A stretch of DNA of 64,000 bases from Symbiodinium kawagutii (GCA_009767595.1 VSDK01028318.1:43048-107047), one strand, 5' to 3'; positions 34,811 to 47,133 are shown, numbered from the stretch's first letter. Program-made: numbers and translations. The notes: generated by a model from the letters alone, not told the origin.

Positions 34811-35889
34811 TTTCGAAGCAACGAACTGTTGCCTACTGCTTACCTTTCTTGGTTTACTGTTAGAGTCACTTTTTCCGACGAAGGCCTCCAGCAACCACGG
34901 GGTTTTGAAAGGTTTTCTTCTAGGAAGGAATTCATCCCTGCTGGGGAATAAGCCGGAGCAACGGATTCTTCGGAACCAAGTGCAACACTTCAAGCACAAC
35001 AACATGCCAATCTTCGATGCACTACTAGGAAAGCTGGGGAAAAGGCATGCAACAAGAGCCCGGTGGCCCTTGTGGCGGTAACGCTTGCAGCAGGGCAACG
35101 CAACGGGATGTGGCTTTTTCAATCTTTTTCAGGTGAACGGGGAAACAACACGAGCTCAAATATTCTCACACAGGCACGCACACATACATATAATTATGCA
35201 CGTTATAAGCATCTATATACTGTATATTTCTATTTGTGCACTGCTTATGCACACATACTTATTCATGCATTTTGTGTTTCTATGCGCATCCACACCATAA
35301 AGTATTTTTTTCTACAGAAACTTGTTGACGGATAGGTATATAGTCAGACAAATAGACAGATAAATAGACAGATAGATAGATAGATAGATAGACATATATT
35401 AATTTGAATGTGTTTGTATCATTTTGTTGACGCTTTCTATCTGGCCTACTTACTGTGGTTTTCCTAGTGAGCAACCAATACTGACACAGGGGTATATCAC
35501 AGAGGGAGGGATTACAAGTAAGAAATGCATGTGGCGTTCCAAATTTACAGAGACAGTCTTCGAGAAGCAATCCAGCTCTATGTTCTTGATTTTTGCTGGT
35601 GGTGTGAGGAGAGAACATGATAGCACAATTTCATGTGGTTCAAGAACTCAGTCCTAAAATATGTGGCTCAAGAACCAGTATTGTTGAAACAGCAGCGCTT
35701 GGACACCACGTGCATTGGGCGTTTGTACTTTGGTATCTTCCCTCGACCAGTTGTTTACCATGTGTCACAGCATAAGTAAGCTATACAGCTACATGCTCAA
35801 GTACTCATGTACATAAGCAGCCTTGCAGTAGGCTTCCTGCATTTTCAGTAGGCTCCAATGGACTGCAGTTTCTGCTGATCTCCATGATG
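34811..35889. other. No gene recognised
   Basis: Short frames. (GATA)n-type repeat at 35345-35396. Confidence 0.45.
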
Positions 35890-36003
35890 TTCGGACAGCA
35901 AAGGCAGACCTTTCGTGTCACATTGGATTTGCTTTCCAAAGCCCTCGCCAGAGGGGCGAAATCGCTGAGAGCAGTCCAGGACAGTCTTTGTCGATTCAAA
36001 AGG
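35890..36003 (+). CDS. Candidate exon
   Basis: Frame reads FGQQRQTFRVTLDLLSKALA, then RGAKSLRAVQDSLCRFKR. Amphipathic and coding-like, but the splice borders are weak and one other frame is open. Confidence 0.4.
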
Positions 36004-37629
36004 GCTGCAGCAACAGAAATGGTTGGCGGTTATGGTTGGTTCTTCATGGTTTCATACATCATCGCAGTCATCACCGTCATTCATCATATCCTTGTATATC
36101 ATTCATCATATATCATGTATTCATTGATTCATCACCATCATTCATCACCATCATTCATCATATTATATACATTCATCAATGATTTATCCACAATCGGTAA
36201 CCCGTAACTTTTTCCAACGTCAACCCCACTCTTTGCACCACCAGCTGGGTGCCCAGGAGTCATGAACCTTTCGGGTTACTGTCGCGGCACCGGTGATTGA
36301 CTCACCGGGCTCCTACACTGATTTCAGGGGCACTCCGCTATAGAAATTGGCTGCTGATGACTCATGGTTTGGTGATGACAACAGTGATTCGGAGGTAACC
36401 AGAACTATGATAGCTATGGACTATGAAGATCTATGAAGTTCCAGAGTCATTTGAGAGACATTGGCCAGAAAATGACGGAGAGAGAGTTGGGGTATACTAG
36501 CGTTTCAAGCATTTGTCCATGCCTTGGCCCGGTCAATGGGCTATCATTAGAGTCCTGTCGCGCGGTTCCACAAGCTGGTTGTATTATGACGTGGTGGAGA
36601 GTTTGTGGACGATGCTGTGACTGCTGGTGGCTCAGCAAAGCACCCAGGAAAGTCACGGAGAAGAATTTCCAACGTTTGGAGGCGCTGGCCTGGGCTGATG
36701 CGCTACCCTTCTATGTGTGTCAGTCTATCTATGTATATATATCTGTGTTCAGTCTTCTTGCTAATAGCCTGTTCATATGGATATTTAGTGATATTTAATA
36801 TTTATGCTCAATCATTTTCAATCTAAAACTGAACATTCTGAATCAATATCTCATCTAAACTGCTCGTACTATGGTCAATTTGTTTGTCTCTTTGCCGTTC
36901 TATTTTCATCGACCAATACGCGGTTGATGTGCTGGCAAACTTCATAATTCTTATCGTCATCACGGTTCTACTTTCTACTGGAGAAACCCGGAAGACTCAA
37001 CGTGAAAAGAGTCCGGTCGAAGTGCCCCGAATCCAGGAATGTGTTTTCCGCCCCTTTTGCTCCTAAGATGCTTACCCAACTCAGTCTGATTCTTGGCATC
37101 GATCAGTGATGATGCATGTACTGTTCTCGACCAACCAGTGAACTCTAGGTCTGTCATAGGAAGGACATACCAAATGGATTTGTTCAAGTGGATTCAGCAT
37201 GACGATTTGTTTGGCCACTTGATGATTTGGGTTCTTCGGCCGTGCGCGCACAGAATTGGTCATTCCTCAACCGATCCTATGTTCTGGGGGCGCCAGTGCT
37301 TCTGTTTGGCGTTGACCACCACTCACATGTACGCAACATCGTTCAATGCCTGGACTGCCCCGACTTGGGCTTTCCCCTGAAAGCTGGCCCAGCCAAAGTA
37401 CTTCCCAACCGGTGAATTGCCTCAATTGGGCCACATAAACCTGCAACAACTTCACGACTTCATAGGACTTCAGCGCAGGATGATACGTGCAAACTCACCC
37501 GCGGAGTGGGGAAGCCTGGGATGGAAGTCTCAGCGACCACTGCCCTTCGCACAGGCCTTCTGAAGTTCCAAAGTACATCAAAGCAACAAATTTCCTTAGC
37601 TGAACTCCCCGAGAAGGTGATGGAAAACA
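36004..37629. other. No secure gene
   Basis: A frame at 36884-37066 contains a hydrophobic run (VDVLANFIILIVITVLLS) followed by charged residues, possibly a membrane-spanning exon, and 37227-37415 is open (FGVDHHSHVRNIVQCLDC). Neither has clear borders. CATCA-type repeats at 36060-36180. Confidence 0.35.
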
Positions 37630-37760
37630 TATATATATATACTGATACTGGTGTGTGTGTATGTATATATATTTATGTATATATATATATATTCAAATTT
37701 CATTTTACTATATATAATATTATACATATCTGTATATATTTAAATATATAGATAGATAGG
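37630..37760. repeat. (AT)n-rich tract
   Basis: Dense ATATAT runs with short GTGTGT interruptions. Confidence 0.85.
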
Positions 37761-37937
37761 CTCTAGATCATTTACATCATTGATAGTTGCATGTGTTGCC
37801 AAGTAGCATGCACATATTCTTACGAACGTACAAAAATACATGCATATGAACCTTCGTGTTCATATATTTCAACACACAAACACTTACGCCTGCATGCAAT
37901 TGAACAATTGCAAGCCTATCCATTGTTTCTACGTTTG

Positions 37938-37986
37938 CATCCATCCATCCATCCATCCATCCATCCATCCATCCATCCATCCATCC
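37938..37986. repeat. (CATC)n microsatellite
   Basis: Twelve uninterrupted CATC units. Confidence 0.95.
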
Positions 37987-37995
37987 CTTTGTCTG

Positions 37996-38112
37996 TCTAG
38001 TCTAGTCTAGTCTAGTCTAGTCGAGTCGAGTCGAGTCGAGTCGAGTCGAGTCGAGTCGAGTCGAGGCTAGCTCAGTCTATTCTCTAGTCTAGTCTAGTCT
38101 GTCTGTCTGTCT
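37996..38112. repeat. Composite pentanucleotide array TCTAG/TCGAG
   Basis: About five TCTAG units switch to about eleven TCGAG units, then a break and a return to TCTAG, followed by CTGT repeats. Confidence 0.93.
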
Positions 38113-39559
38113 ATCTGATCTATTGATCTATACATGCGCATGCGCGTGAATATAATTCTTGTTCTTTGCGATCTCCACCTCCAGCAGCCCCCGCAACCAC
38201 ATGACTCGGTGTGACACATTTTGCTGCGCCCTGTGATTCTGAGCCATTTGGCCTCAAGCAACTCACTTCTCAACATGCATTTGGCGATTAAACTTCTTTA
38301 GCTACCACACTTAGTCAACCAGCTTGAGAAGTAGTAAGTAGTTCAGCTACAAAATTGGGGAAAGCCAAGACACTCCGATTTCACGTGGCGGGTGGTGTGA
38401 TGATGACTGGGGGTGACGCAGATACTCACAGGGCATTGTGGTTCCCACTTGCCATGCAGCGTTGTTGTGCCACTTCGGGCCTGGTATAGAAGCACTTGCG
38501 CTCACAGCGCCATGGAATCCATTTGAGGCTTCAGCTGAAGGTGCGAGCAGCCTGCAAGCCGACATGGACATGTGTGTTCAGTTCGCAGTTCGCTGGTAAC
38601 ATGCTGGTAACAAGGTTGGCATATGATGAAGATTGATTGACAATCTTTTCATGATAATTAATTAGCCTATTTCAATGATTATTAGCTTCCGAACTTATAG
38701 CGGTGGTCGCAATCGAATACTGCGTTTAGATTCTGCAGAATCGTTTCAAATTACGAAACTGTAGTTTTTGATTAGGAAATCTAGTGTTGAAATAGCAGGC
38801 TCCACTGCCTCCACAAAAGATGCAACAACTCGACTTTCTTCAACTACATGGGTCAAGTCGGTTGATACTTTCTCACTGGCCCTCCAACTCCCAGAAGCTG
38901 AATCCATCAGACTTTGTCAAGATCCGCTACCCTGAGGGGGTTTTGCTTCGTGCTGCTTTGTGACATTTTGTCACTCTTGAATTCCCCAAGGCTTGAATCC
39001 TGTCGCTTAAAGATACCAAAAGTGAGAGTTAGTACCAGTCCTGTGGATTACCCAAATTCATGATCTGAGTCTTCCACTTGTTGAAGATCAAACTTTGAGG
39101 ACAGTCATGATTATGATAGGGTGGCATCCAACTTCAACCTGTAGAGTCATTTGGGAGATCAGTGAGCGCCAACCTGCTCGAATAGTATATAGGTGTATCT
39201 AACATTTTTTGGTGAGGACCTCATTTGTGGATTGGTCTGCTCATTTTTGTCATTTTCACTTGGATTGCGGTTGCGTGTCCAATGCCCGATTACCAAGCGA
39301 CGGTGATGTGGAGGACTATTTATTTATTCATGCAAACTATTACATGCGTTCCTTGGATATGCATGTAACATCATGCAATCATTCTTTTTGCTGAACGCAG
39401 GTTTTTTGGTCACCGCCACTGTGCCGTCTCAAAGTACCAGCCATGACTATTTTCATACCGTGACTCAATTCTTGCAGGTGCTAGGAATGGGCTGCACATT
39501 TGCAGAAATTGGGTCATGGTATGACCCAATACGTTGAAATATGAGTCGTTGGTTTGAAT
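38113..39559. other. No gene recognised
   Basis: Short frames on both strands without motif or splice context. Confidence 0.5.
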
Positions 39560-39665
39560 ACCTTGACTCAACATTGTTACAGGATGTCTCAGCATTTTCA
39601 TAGAACGACTCAATATGTTCATAGAATGATTCAATATTTTCACACAATGACTCAATAATTTCGTT
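39560..39665. repeat. Degenerate ~22-bp tandem repeat
   Basis: About five units of the GACTCAATATGTTCATAGAA kind. The minus strand reads as ENIESFY-like units, a by-product of the repeat. Confidence 0.7.
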
Positions 39666-39716
39666 CATTTTTCAACCCCTCCAGTGCCTTCACAGGCACA
39701 CCATGGCTGTTTGCAG

Positions 39717-39829
39717 GTGCCGGTCATGGGAAACGTGCCAACGCTCCACTGCCGCACGCCGGAGTGCACTCACCATGCTGCTCGTTGCGATGTGGCGGCG
39801 CCTTGCCGAAGCGAGTCATGTCCGGGGAG
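39717..39829 (+). CDS. Ankyrin gene A, exon 1 (start exon)
   Basis: Acceptor TTTGCAG| and donor GGAG|GTCAGT. The ATG at 39726 opens MGNVPTLHCRTPEC, then a Cys/His-rich stretch (HHAARCDVAAPC). A matching start, MGNTPPMRCRQPEC, occurs at 50350, 10.6 kb downstream, ahead of the second ankyrin gene; the two share 9 of 14 residues. Gly2 with Thr6 fits an N-myristoylation site and nearby Cys9 could be palmitoylated, so membrane anchoring is plausible but inferred. The Cys spacing could also bind metal. Confidence 0.65.
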
Positions 39830-40921
39830 GTCAGTGAATTTTGGTCGCTGGCAACTGGAAAATGCTAGGAGAACCAGGCCCTGAGAAAAAGACAAGTCAT
39901 TTCAGGTACCTAGTATTTAGATGTATATAGTATACTTATGTATGATTAGGTACCTAGTATACTTAATTATGTATGATTCTGTATGATTGGTTGGCCGGTT
40001 CGTTGGTTGTTTTGATGGTTGGTTTCTTTTGCCGTCGTGGAGTTGATGGACCCAAGTTCCGTGCACTTCTACAAAACTTGCGTAGCCCTCCTACGGATCC
40101 CATCCATGATCCAAAGCCCTCTCTGAAATGGATATCATTTAATTTGAGCTTGAACATTTTGTTCTGAGTAAATCTCACCATTTGTTCCGGTAACCCGTTG
40201 ATGAGCATAGAATAGACATGAAGGGAGCGGTTACCTTTGTTGGGATACTCCACCCGGCTGAGTCCTCAAGTGCGTACCCTATTCATTGTTGGGGTGTCTT
40301 TTTGCGGATCTGGCTTGAGGACTGTGTCCTTGAGTTGCGGACTGGTGTGGCTTGACTGCAGCAGTCCTTCTACATGGGACGTGACAATGCGACCACTGTT
40401 GTTGGGGCTTTGTAGCGGAACCCTTCAATGCATCGCACATACAGATAGATTCATACACGTATACTCGCATAATGCTATATAGGTGCAAATAGCCATGCTG
40501 CAAATAGACATGGGTATGGTGACGCTGGAGATAAACATAGATGGATATATAGATCATGGCAGTTCGATGGAAAGCATTGCAAGCATTTGCAAGCTAGTGA
40601 ATTCTAACTCTCGCATTATCAAAGCTGGTCAGCTTCCGAAAGTCACGACTCTTGCCATTTCAACATGCTTCCCATAGGACTGGGATGGTTTGGGGAGTGC
40701 GAAATTTTGTCGCTGATCATGATGGAAGACGTGAGGAGGCTGAGCATTGCTGGGGTCTCGGCAGTGCTGTAGCGTCCTCACATCTCAAGGATTTCAAGCC
40801 GCTCAAACTGCTCAAGCAAGGCCCGTGTGATTTCGGTCGCCTTGGTGATAGAAGTGCGGTATGTTAGAAGACGCTTGTTCAACCTGAATTTCTTGCAACC
40901 GTGTTGTGCTTGGCACCTCAG
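39830..40921. other. Intron of ankyrin gene A
   Basis: No further exon recognised between exons 1 and 2. Confidence 0.45.
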
Positions 40922-41012
40922 GAACACGAGAAGAGGCAGAACTTGGAGTTTCAGCTCCTGCAGGCCGTGAAGAATGAAAAGTTGGAGATCGTCCACGACC
41001 TCATCGAAATGG
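40922..41012 (+). CDS. Ankyrin gene A, exon 2
   Basis: Acceptor CCTCAG|; likely donor ATGG|GTGCTG. Reads EHEKRQNLEFQLLQAVKNEK, then LEIVHDLIEMG: the LLxAVxxxxxExVxxLIxxGA pattern of an ankyrin repeat helix pair. It aligns with the exon at 53367 of gene B. Confidence 0.68.
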
Positions 41013-41574
41013 GTGCTGTCCCTTTTCATATTTCGGTGGGGCATGGTAGGGCCCAGATGGTATGCCTGCTGGTAGTATGCTGATGTATGCTGTAAACCAA
41101 TCCGGAAGCGTGTGGCCTAGATGGCGATGGAGACAATAGCTTAGTTCGAAGTAGCTCACGTCGATCTCCAGTATTTACACCCAGGGCGTACAAATTGTCC
41201 AAGAAAAGGACCTGTGAGCATGCCAGCGATAAGTTTCAAAATTTGTCCTGAGTTTGCGAGATGGCAACATGCGTTTTCAAAGTCAGCTTATGCATCAAGC
41301 AAGTCCATACCGGGGAGTCAGCATGAGACTGCTGTGTGATTCACCAGTGCTTTTGCAAACAGGTTGTGTTCATATTCAATATGGGTTAGCATGGAATAGC
41401 TTCGAACAACTTTACATAAATTGCCATTCTTGATCATATAGCTGTCATTTAGCTGGTATATCCTCAAGCACTATTACCCACTGAAGGAATCACAACCACT
41501 ACTATCCGTAATCATTTTGTTTCCCCTGTCCTTTTCATTGGTGCCTGCTGCCATGCACCAACATGTCCTCCCAG

Positions 41575-41665
41575 GATGTGAATGCACGGCAGCCTTCGCT
41601 CGTCACTCTGGAACGATACCGTAGCGGAAAACCCATCCGCACGGGACAGACACCTTTGCACCTCG
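41575..41665 (+). CDS. Ankyrin gene A, exon 3
   Basis: Acceptor TCCCAG| and donor CTCG|GTGGAG. Starts DVNARQPSLVTLERYRSGKP and ends GQTPLHL, the TPLH signature that opens an ankyrin repeat. Gene B has DVNVRQPLKLITIDRYHSGE ... LTPLHL at 55375. Confidence 0.75.
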
Positions 41666-42657
41666 GTGGAGCTGTTGGGAGAAGCTAAGAGTGGTGATGG
41701 GGTCGGGAGCAGGTTCGTGTGTGTGTGTGTGTGCGCATGCATTTCTGGGTGTGGTCGGTTGTACTTCATCAATTTCACCATTAAGAAGTTTGTTTTGCGT
41801 GAGAGACGCTCGGATTTGCATACAGGTTCCAAGAATGTTTTGGTATGCTGTGGTTCGGTGCAAGACATTTCTTCTCCCAAGGATTTGAGCCAACTTGATT
41901 GGTCGTTGACAATCACAGGGCAACATTTACCAACCGAACCGATATGAAGGAACGCCCCAGACTCTTCAGGAGGTTACGCAATTACCAGTTTTCTGATTTA
42001 TATTGTATTTTTTGTTGTTTTGTGCAGAAGTGCATGTCGAGGAATACGGTGACTCCAGATGTAAACATAATCATCGAGTCGGTATGGGAGATAGAAAAAT
42101 TGATGTCATCATCAGAAAGCTAATGCTAGCCCTACTGTGCCTCACAAGTGAGCTGCAACGGGGGCTGCAAAAAGAAGAAGGTGGCGGAAGCCGTCAGAAA
42201 CTCCACAACTATATGCACGATTATGCACTTATATATTTTTTATTACCAATATATTTCCAAAAAATACAACATAAGACAGTTGGATAAAAGGCAATATGAT
42301 TTTGCAGCATTGGATATAAAGTGGTTTAATATGTAGTGATTTGAATATTTTCTTATTCTATATTTTACACGCTTTCAGCTCAACTCCACATCAAAAGAGC
42401 GCTGCGGTCCAGCAAAAACTTTAACTCGGGTTTCTCCATCAGATATCAGTGGTTTCTTTGACTAGCATTTACCGTATGCATTCGGACAATAACCTGACTT
42501 CGGCCTATGTAAAAAACTGCCGAGCCCTGATGATTTCACAACTTATATACTTCTACTAGTTGTCCGGTGATAAGTCAAAAGTCATGGCTATTGATGGAGC
42601 TATTCCATGCTCCCAAATAGTCAACATCATCACCATCGCCTCCAGCTTCAGCCCAAG
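41666..42657. other. Intron of ankyrin gene A
   Basis: A frame near 42030-42110 (TPDVNIIIESVWEIEKLM) might be another exon. Phase between the recognised exons suggests at least one is missing. Confidence 0.4.
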
Positions 42658-42753
42658 GATGATTGCCGCCTACTCCGGGAATTCCAGCGTCATCCGGCGC
42701 CTATTGGATGCCAAGGCTCGGTTGAATGACACCAACGAGCGCGGAGCAGCTTG
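42658..42753 (+). CDS. Ankyrin gene A, exon 4 with GA donor
   Basis: Acceptor CCAAG|. Reads MIAAYSGNSSVIRRLLDAKA, then RLNDTNERGA: a near-complete ankyrin repeat. Its paralogue at 55979-56074 is also exactly 96 bp and ends CTTG|GTGAGC, whereas this copy reads CTTG|GAGAAG at the same point. A GA 5' splice site is therefore required if this copy is used. Reading through instead gives a TAG 11 bp later. Confidence 0.75.
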
Positions 42754-43128
42754 GAGAAGCTGGTAGCCTGGTGAGACTGCGGATGGCTGCCACCCCAACA
42801 AACCTTTAGTGGTTGGCAGTCATAACGGTTTTTATTGGCCTATAAGAGATTATTAATGGCTAGCGGTCAACAACCTTGAGCAAACCATTCCTCAATCCAT
42901 TGGTTTGGTTGGAAAAGCAGGCGCTTGACAACTTGATTGGCCACTCGGGTTAATTCAATTTGCCCAAAGGTCAATCGATGGATGGGTTGTCTATGTGCTT
43001 ACAGATTCAGATAGTGCACATCAATTCACACTTTTTGAGGATATTCAAAGTGAATATGCAACAGTGGGATGTTTCAGATGTTTGTATAAGATTAAATTTG
43101 CAGATATGTATGCAAGATAATTTTCCAG

Positions 43129-43272
43129 GACATGCCAGGACTGTTGAGCCCAGTCACTACCGAGGAAACCGCTTTGCACCTTGCTGCTGCCTCGGGTGAC
43201 ATCAACAGCTTCGAGGAGATTGTGAAAGCGAAGGCGGAAAGCAGAACTGGGGAAGCAGAACTGGGGATGCCA
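43129..43272 (+). CDS. Ankyrin gene A, exon 5
   Basis: Acceptor TTCCAG| and donor GCCA|GTGAGA, 48 codons, phase 0. Contains TALHLAAASGDINSFEEIVK, a textbook ankyrin core. Gene B's TALHLAAASGDLNGFKEIIE (57.1 kb) shares 18 of 23 residues over the aligned stretch. An internal acceptor CCGAG| at 43165 corresponds to the gene B exon start. Confidence 0.78.
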
Positions 43273-44124
43273 GTGAGATCCATGTCCTGTCAACCAATAC
43301 GGCGTATGCTGAATTGGTGGTTTCTTACAAGAGGAGTACAACAAGAATGGTGAGTGTAGCACTAAAAATGTTGTTTTATTACTATTAAGACTGATTCTTT
43401 ACGGATGGTTCGGGGGGTTCCCCTTTTTTCCCCCTTTTTAAAAAACATCCAAATAAATATATAATAGGATGAAAGAGGCATTATTAAGGTTTATGATTAG
43501 AGATAGGTACAGGCAGACACGCATATATGTATTTGTACATGTGCGTGGATAATGACATTTGGTCGCATACAACATGTCAACTTATTGAAACTGATTTATG
43601 AGTGATGTGGCATTGGCAGATTTAAGCTTTGATCATACTCTTTTCATCTTTGCACGTGCAGTCAAGAGCTGTTGGTTACACATGCATAAGGAAAAGTAGC
43701 AGCATCCAGAGAAAGCATGTATGTTTGCACGTGCAATCTACTTGTGTATTTGGTTTGCTTGATTGAGAAGGCCTCAGAACTTGATGCAGAATGCGCTGAG
43801 GCTTGCACAATGAGGGAGCTCTCTTTCACCCTCTCTTTTTGTCAGTTGCTTGTTTTGGAAGCATTTTAAGCGATGGCATGCATTTGTTTTTTGACTACGT
43901 GTCACAGCAATGCAGAAACTTCGTGTCACACCATCTCCCCACGTCGCAGAGAACATGTTTGAAGACTGGCGCGCAGACACATACCATTTCCATCAATCCG
44001 TTGAAACCAATCATGGCAGAAAGGGCCCGGAAGTACCATCAATGGCCCGCTGTTGGTTTTGACTTTGTGTGTTTATGCATGCTGTCCTACCACCCCCAAA
44101 ACCTGAGATTTCCTTAATGTGAAG
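43273..44124. other. Intron-like stretch
   Basis: A MITE 1-like remnant at 43405-43452 (GGGGGGTTCCCC). No exon is recognised. Confidence 0.45.
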
Positions 44125-44278
44125 ACCCATGGGCAAAATCCAGTTGTTCCTTGAAACCTGGAGAGTCTACGAGTCAGCTGTATTCGGGGGCGGGAAGAGT
44201 AACTTCTGGCCCAATAAGAGCAACACCCTGGCGATAGGTCCAGCTCTTTCAGTTGTCACCAGCTTTGACCAAGCCATG
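44125..44278 (+). CDS. Candidate exon downstream of ankyrin gene A
   Basis: Acceptor GTGAAG| and donor CATG|GTAGGC. An ATG at 44129 opens MGKIQLFLETWRVYESAVFG, continuing to TSFDQAM. Coding-like, family unknown. May belong to gene A or the next gene. Confidence 0.45.
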
Positions 44279-44309
44279 GTAGGCCCAAGCTTGTGATTTG
44301 CCAGGCCAG

Positions 44310-44413
44310 GTCCAACCGCTTGACCTATGAAGGCAGTGCGCCCGAGTTTCAGTGGATGCCGCTGCTCCAACCACCTGCAACACCTGCGTTTTTGCTTGGC
44401 TGGCTATCGGTTA
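44310..44413 (+). CDS. Candidate exon
   Basis: Acceptor GGCCAG|. Reads SNRLTYEGSAPEFQWMPLLQ, then PPATPAFLLGW. Open to a TAG at about 44414. Phase with the previous candidate is not consistent, so borders are provisional. Confidence 0.38.
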
Positions 44414-45072
44414 GATAGCACGAGATGTGCCCTGTTTTTGAGATTTGAATGTCGTACTGTCATCGTTCATTGTATTTGTGAAGCTGGAATGGGTCGCACA
44501 AGGACAACCACCCAAAGATTGCAAGTCTATGTAGTTCAGTGCAGCTGCCCCTTGACTCATGCACAGGAGACACCGTGCTTGACTATTTACCTCGTGATGT
44601 CAGGGAGGACTGCGCCATACTGCGACGTTTGTCATGCTCTCCTCCGTCTCTTGCTATTCATTGTTGGCTGCATTGGTGGCGTGGCAAATCATACCAAATG
44701 TAATCAGTTCCGGCCTACAAATTTTGCACTTGGGTGTGGTGAATGATGCAGAAGGAGTCCTTTGCCGTGTACGTGTGAGACATGGCAGCGTGATGATTTT
44801 CCCCGGCCAAATGGGGCTCTGCAAGTCTGCACGTCCATCCGTTCTTCCGTCCACTATTGCAGATCTCCTGAAACACTTTTATGATTTATTTGATTTGGAC
44901 CTATCACTACCTACAATAGCTACAAAACACAACTTATCTGGGAAGTTCAGGCATGGCAGAAGCCACTAGTCACGTCCGGTGTGTTGGAAGAGCGACTCCT
45001 CGGAGTCACAGGGCACCAGTCACCAGGGCCTAAGCAGCCAGGATAGGTGGTTGAACACGGTCGCGCCAGGAC
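44414..45072. other. No gene recognised
   Basis: Short frames only. Confidence 0.45.
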
Positions 45073-45120
45073 GATGTGCTCCTCAAAGAGTTCAAAGCGC
45101 TGGTGCCCGAAGTCTCAGAG
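45073..45120 (+). CDS. Candidate micro-exon
   Basis: CGCCAG| to CAGAG|GTGCGT. Reads DDVLLKEFKALVPEVS. Good donor, helical, very short. Confidence 0.45.
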
Positions 45121-45890
45121 GTGCGTCCCAAACAATGAGGGGTTGGCTGAAATTTGATGACATTAGTTTGGATGCTGATGACTCAAACTGGATGTCATGA
45201 GTTTGGTTCTGAAACTGGACATTAGATGAAATTAGATGACTAAAATGATCTAAAATTAGTTTGGCCATTGAATGTCCAGTGTCAGATCTTCTCGGAAGAT
45301 CCCATATCTGTAGCCTACATCCCCAACTTTTCAGCACCTGTAGCAACCAGGAGCAAAGATTAGTTTGTCACGAAAAACATGTTGAAACATGTTTGTTAAC
45401 CAAGATTTAGTCAGTCAAACTGCGAAGAGCTAAATGACTGAGGGATATAGTAGTGATGGCCAACTGACAGTTATAGTTGGTAGCTCTGGTGAATATGTAC
45501 TGTACTAGATGTATGGTTAGCACTGATGATTCCCTATCCTTTACTATTGACACTCTGTGCTGCTGTAGTTGATGGAAAGGAAGGGTGACCTATGGATACT
45601 GACGGTGAACTATGGCCTGGTTGGTCGTTGACCATGTTGCATGCTTGAAACCCACCAGACTATATATCCAGCGGCTGTGCCAAGCAGGGTCCCAAAGAGG
45701 CGACCAAGTAGAAGTCTCTTTTGAACTCTGGGGTCCTCAGATGTGGGGCTGTGGTTTCGTCACACTTTTGTTCCCCCTCATTCTCATTGTGGTGGTCGTT
45801 TTGCCATGTTTTACCTGATTTTTGTTTGGCTTCAAAATTGGAAGTTATCAGTTATCACATATATAACCTACCTTATGTAAATGATTTCAG
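45121..45890. other. Intron-like stretch
   Basis: No exon recognised. Confidence 0.45.
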
Positions 45891-45998
45891 GTGGTACCTG
45901 GGACTACCTTTAAGGTGGGGCATATCTTGTCACAATGCGAGCAGAAAGAAGCCTTGGAACGCCGGGTGTTGGGTCTTGCAGCAGGTAGTGGGGATGTA
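45891..45998 (+). CDS. Candidate exon, ankyrin-like end
   Basis: Strong acceptor ATTTCAG|. Reads VVPGTTFKVGHILSQCEQKE, then ALERRVLGLAAGSGDV. The L-x-LAA-x-SGD end resembles the ankyrin LHLAAASGD core. Possible donors at 45985 (GCAG|GTAGTG) and 45999 (TAG|GTTCAT). Confidence 0.55.
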
Positions 45999-46388
45999 GG
46001 TTCATGTTATTTCCATGTCATCCAGAGTCAGATTCTACAGCGGTCGCATTGCTTTCGTGGCAAATGCTGTGTGTGTTGCTCCTTCTATGTGGATCGATAG
46101 GTATGTCACTTTTCTTGTGGCACATGCACAGACAAAAGCATATCATTCGGGCACTGATCTACCTTAACTTGACCATGCATGTTTACAAACCCCATTGATG
46201 CTCAACTGCAACATGGGATTGGATTCAACGAATGCCGATGCCAATAGTTCATAGATGTTCATAGATGCCAGCGTAAATGCATGTAGACATTGATTGCGCA
46301 TATATGCATTTCTTATAATCAGTGATGCCCCGGTGAAAAAAAGAAACATGTACATATGATCTGCCGAAACCATCCGGTGCCCATGCAG
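45999..46388. other. Intron-like stretch
   Basis: No exon recognised. Confidence 0.45.
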
Positions 46389-46479
46389 AGTCCAGTGGAG
46401 CCCACAGGAAGATTATGATGTGCCCAGCGAGGCGACTGGTCGCAAGAGTGCCTCGAAGCCAGTTGGGAGTGGGGTCGAG
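46389..46479 (+). CDS. Candidate exon
   Basis: Acceptor CATGCAG|. Reads VQWSPQEDYDVPSEATGRKS, then ASKPVGSG. A second frame is open. Hydrophilic, probably disordered. Confidence 0.42.
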
Positions 46480-47133
46480 CTACGGTTCATGGGAAGCTAC
46501 AGTGAAACTTCATGCAAATGGTTCCCTTGATGGCAATCAATGTGACCCATCTACCCTTCATCATTTTGGTTAATGGTTCAGAGTTGGTGGATTGTTGATG
46601 GTTTAAGCGTTAATCAGTCGGTTTCTTGTAATTTTGTTGCGAACCCTTTCTGGGAAGAAAGGAGTAGCATTTGAGCAACGTCTATGGCGAAAGTGGAACG
46701 CAAAACTTGCCAAACTTCTAGTGCCGCCGATGGGCGCTGCATGAATTGCATGTTTGCACCACCGGAACGCCAGGCATGGAGCAGAAAATGATGTTTACTA
46801 TTGATCCACGCCGTCCTTTGAGCAGTTTGGTGTGTGGATGTTTGCATGTCGCCGTTCATTCCTGTTCATCCTTGTTGGAAGGTGAAGTTATGGTGAATAA
46901 CCAGCCGATATCAACTAATAGTGGTTTATTGTGATGGTTAATCAGTTCTATTGGCTGATATTTGCTATTGCGAGTTTTTTTTTGACAAGGTGTTGAAGCC
47001 AGAAGTCTGGTGGCATTGGGGTTGTTCCTTTGTTTCGACTGGGCTGCTCAACCGTTATAAATTTCCCAAGGCCATGTCCATAGGTATCTCCCAACAGGCG
47101 ACCTGAACGCAAAGATGACTTATTCTGAATGGA
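46480..47133. other. No gene recognised
   Basis: Short frames only. Confidence 0.45.
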
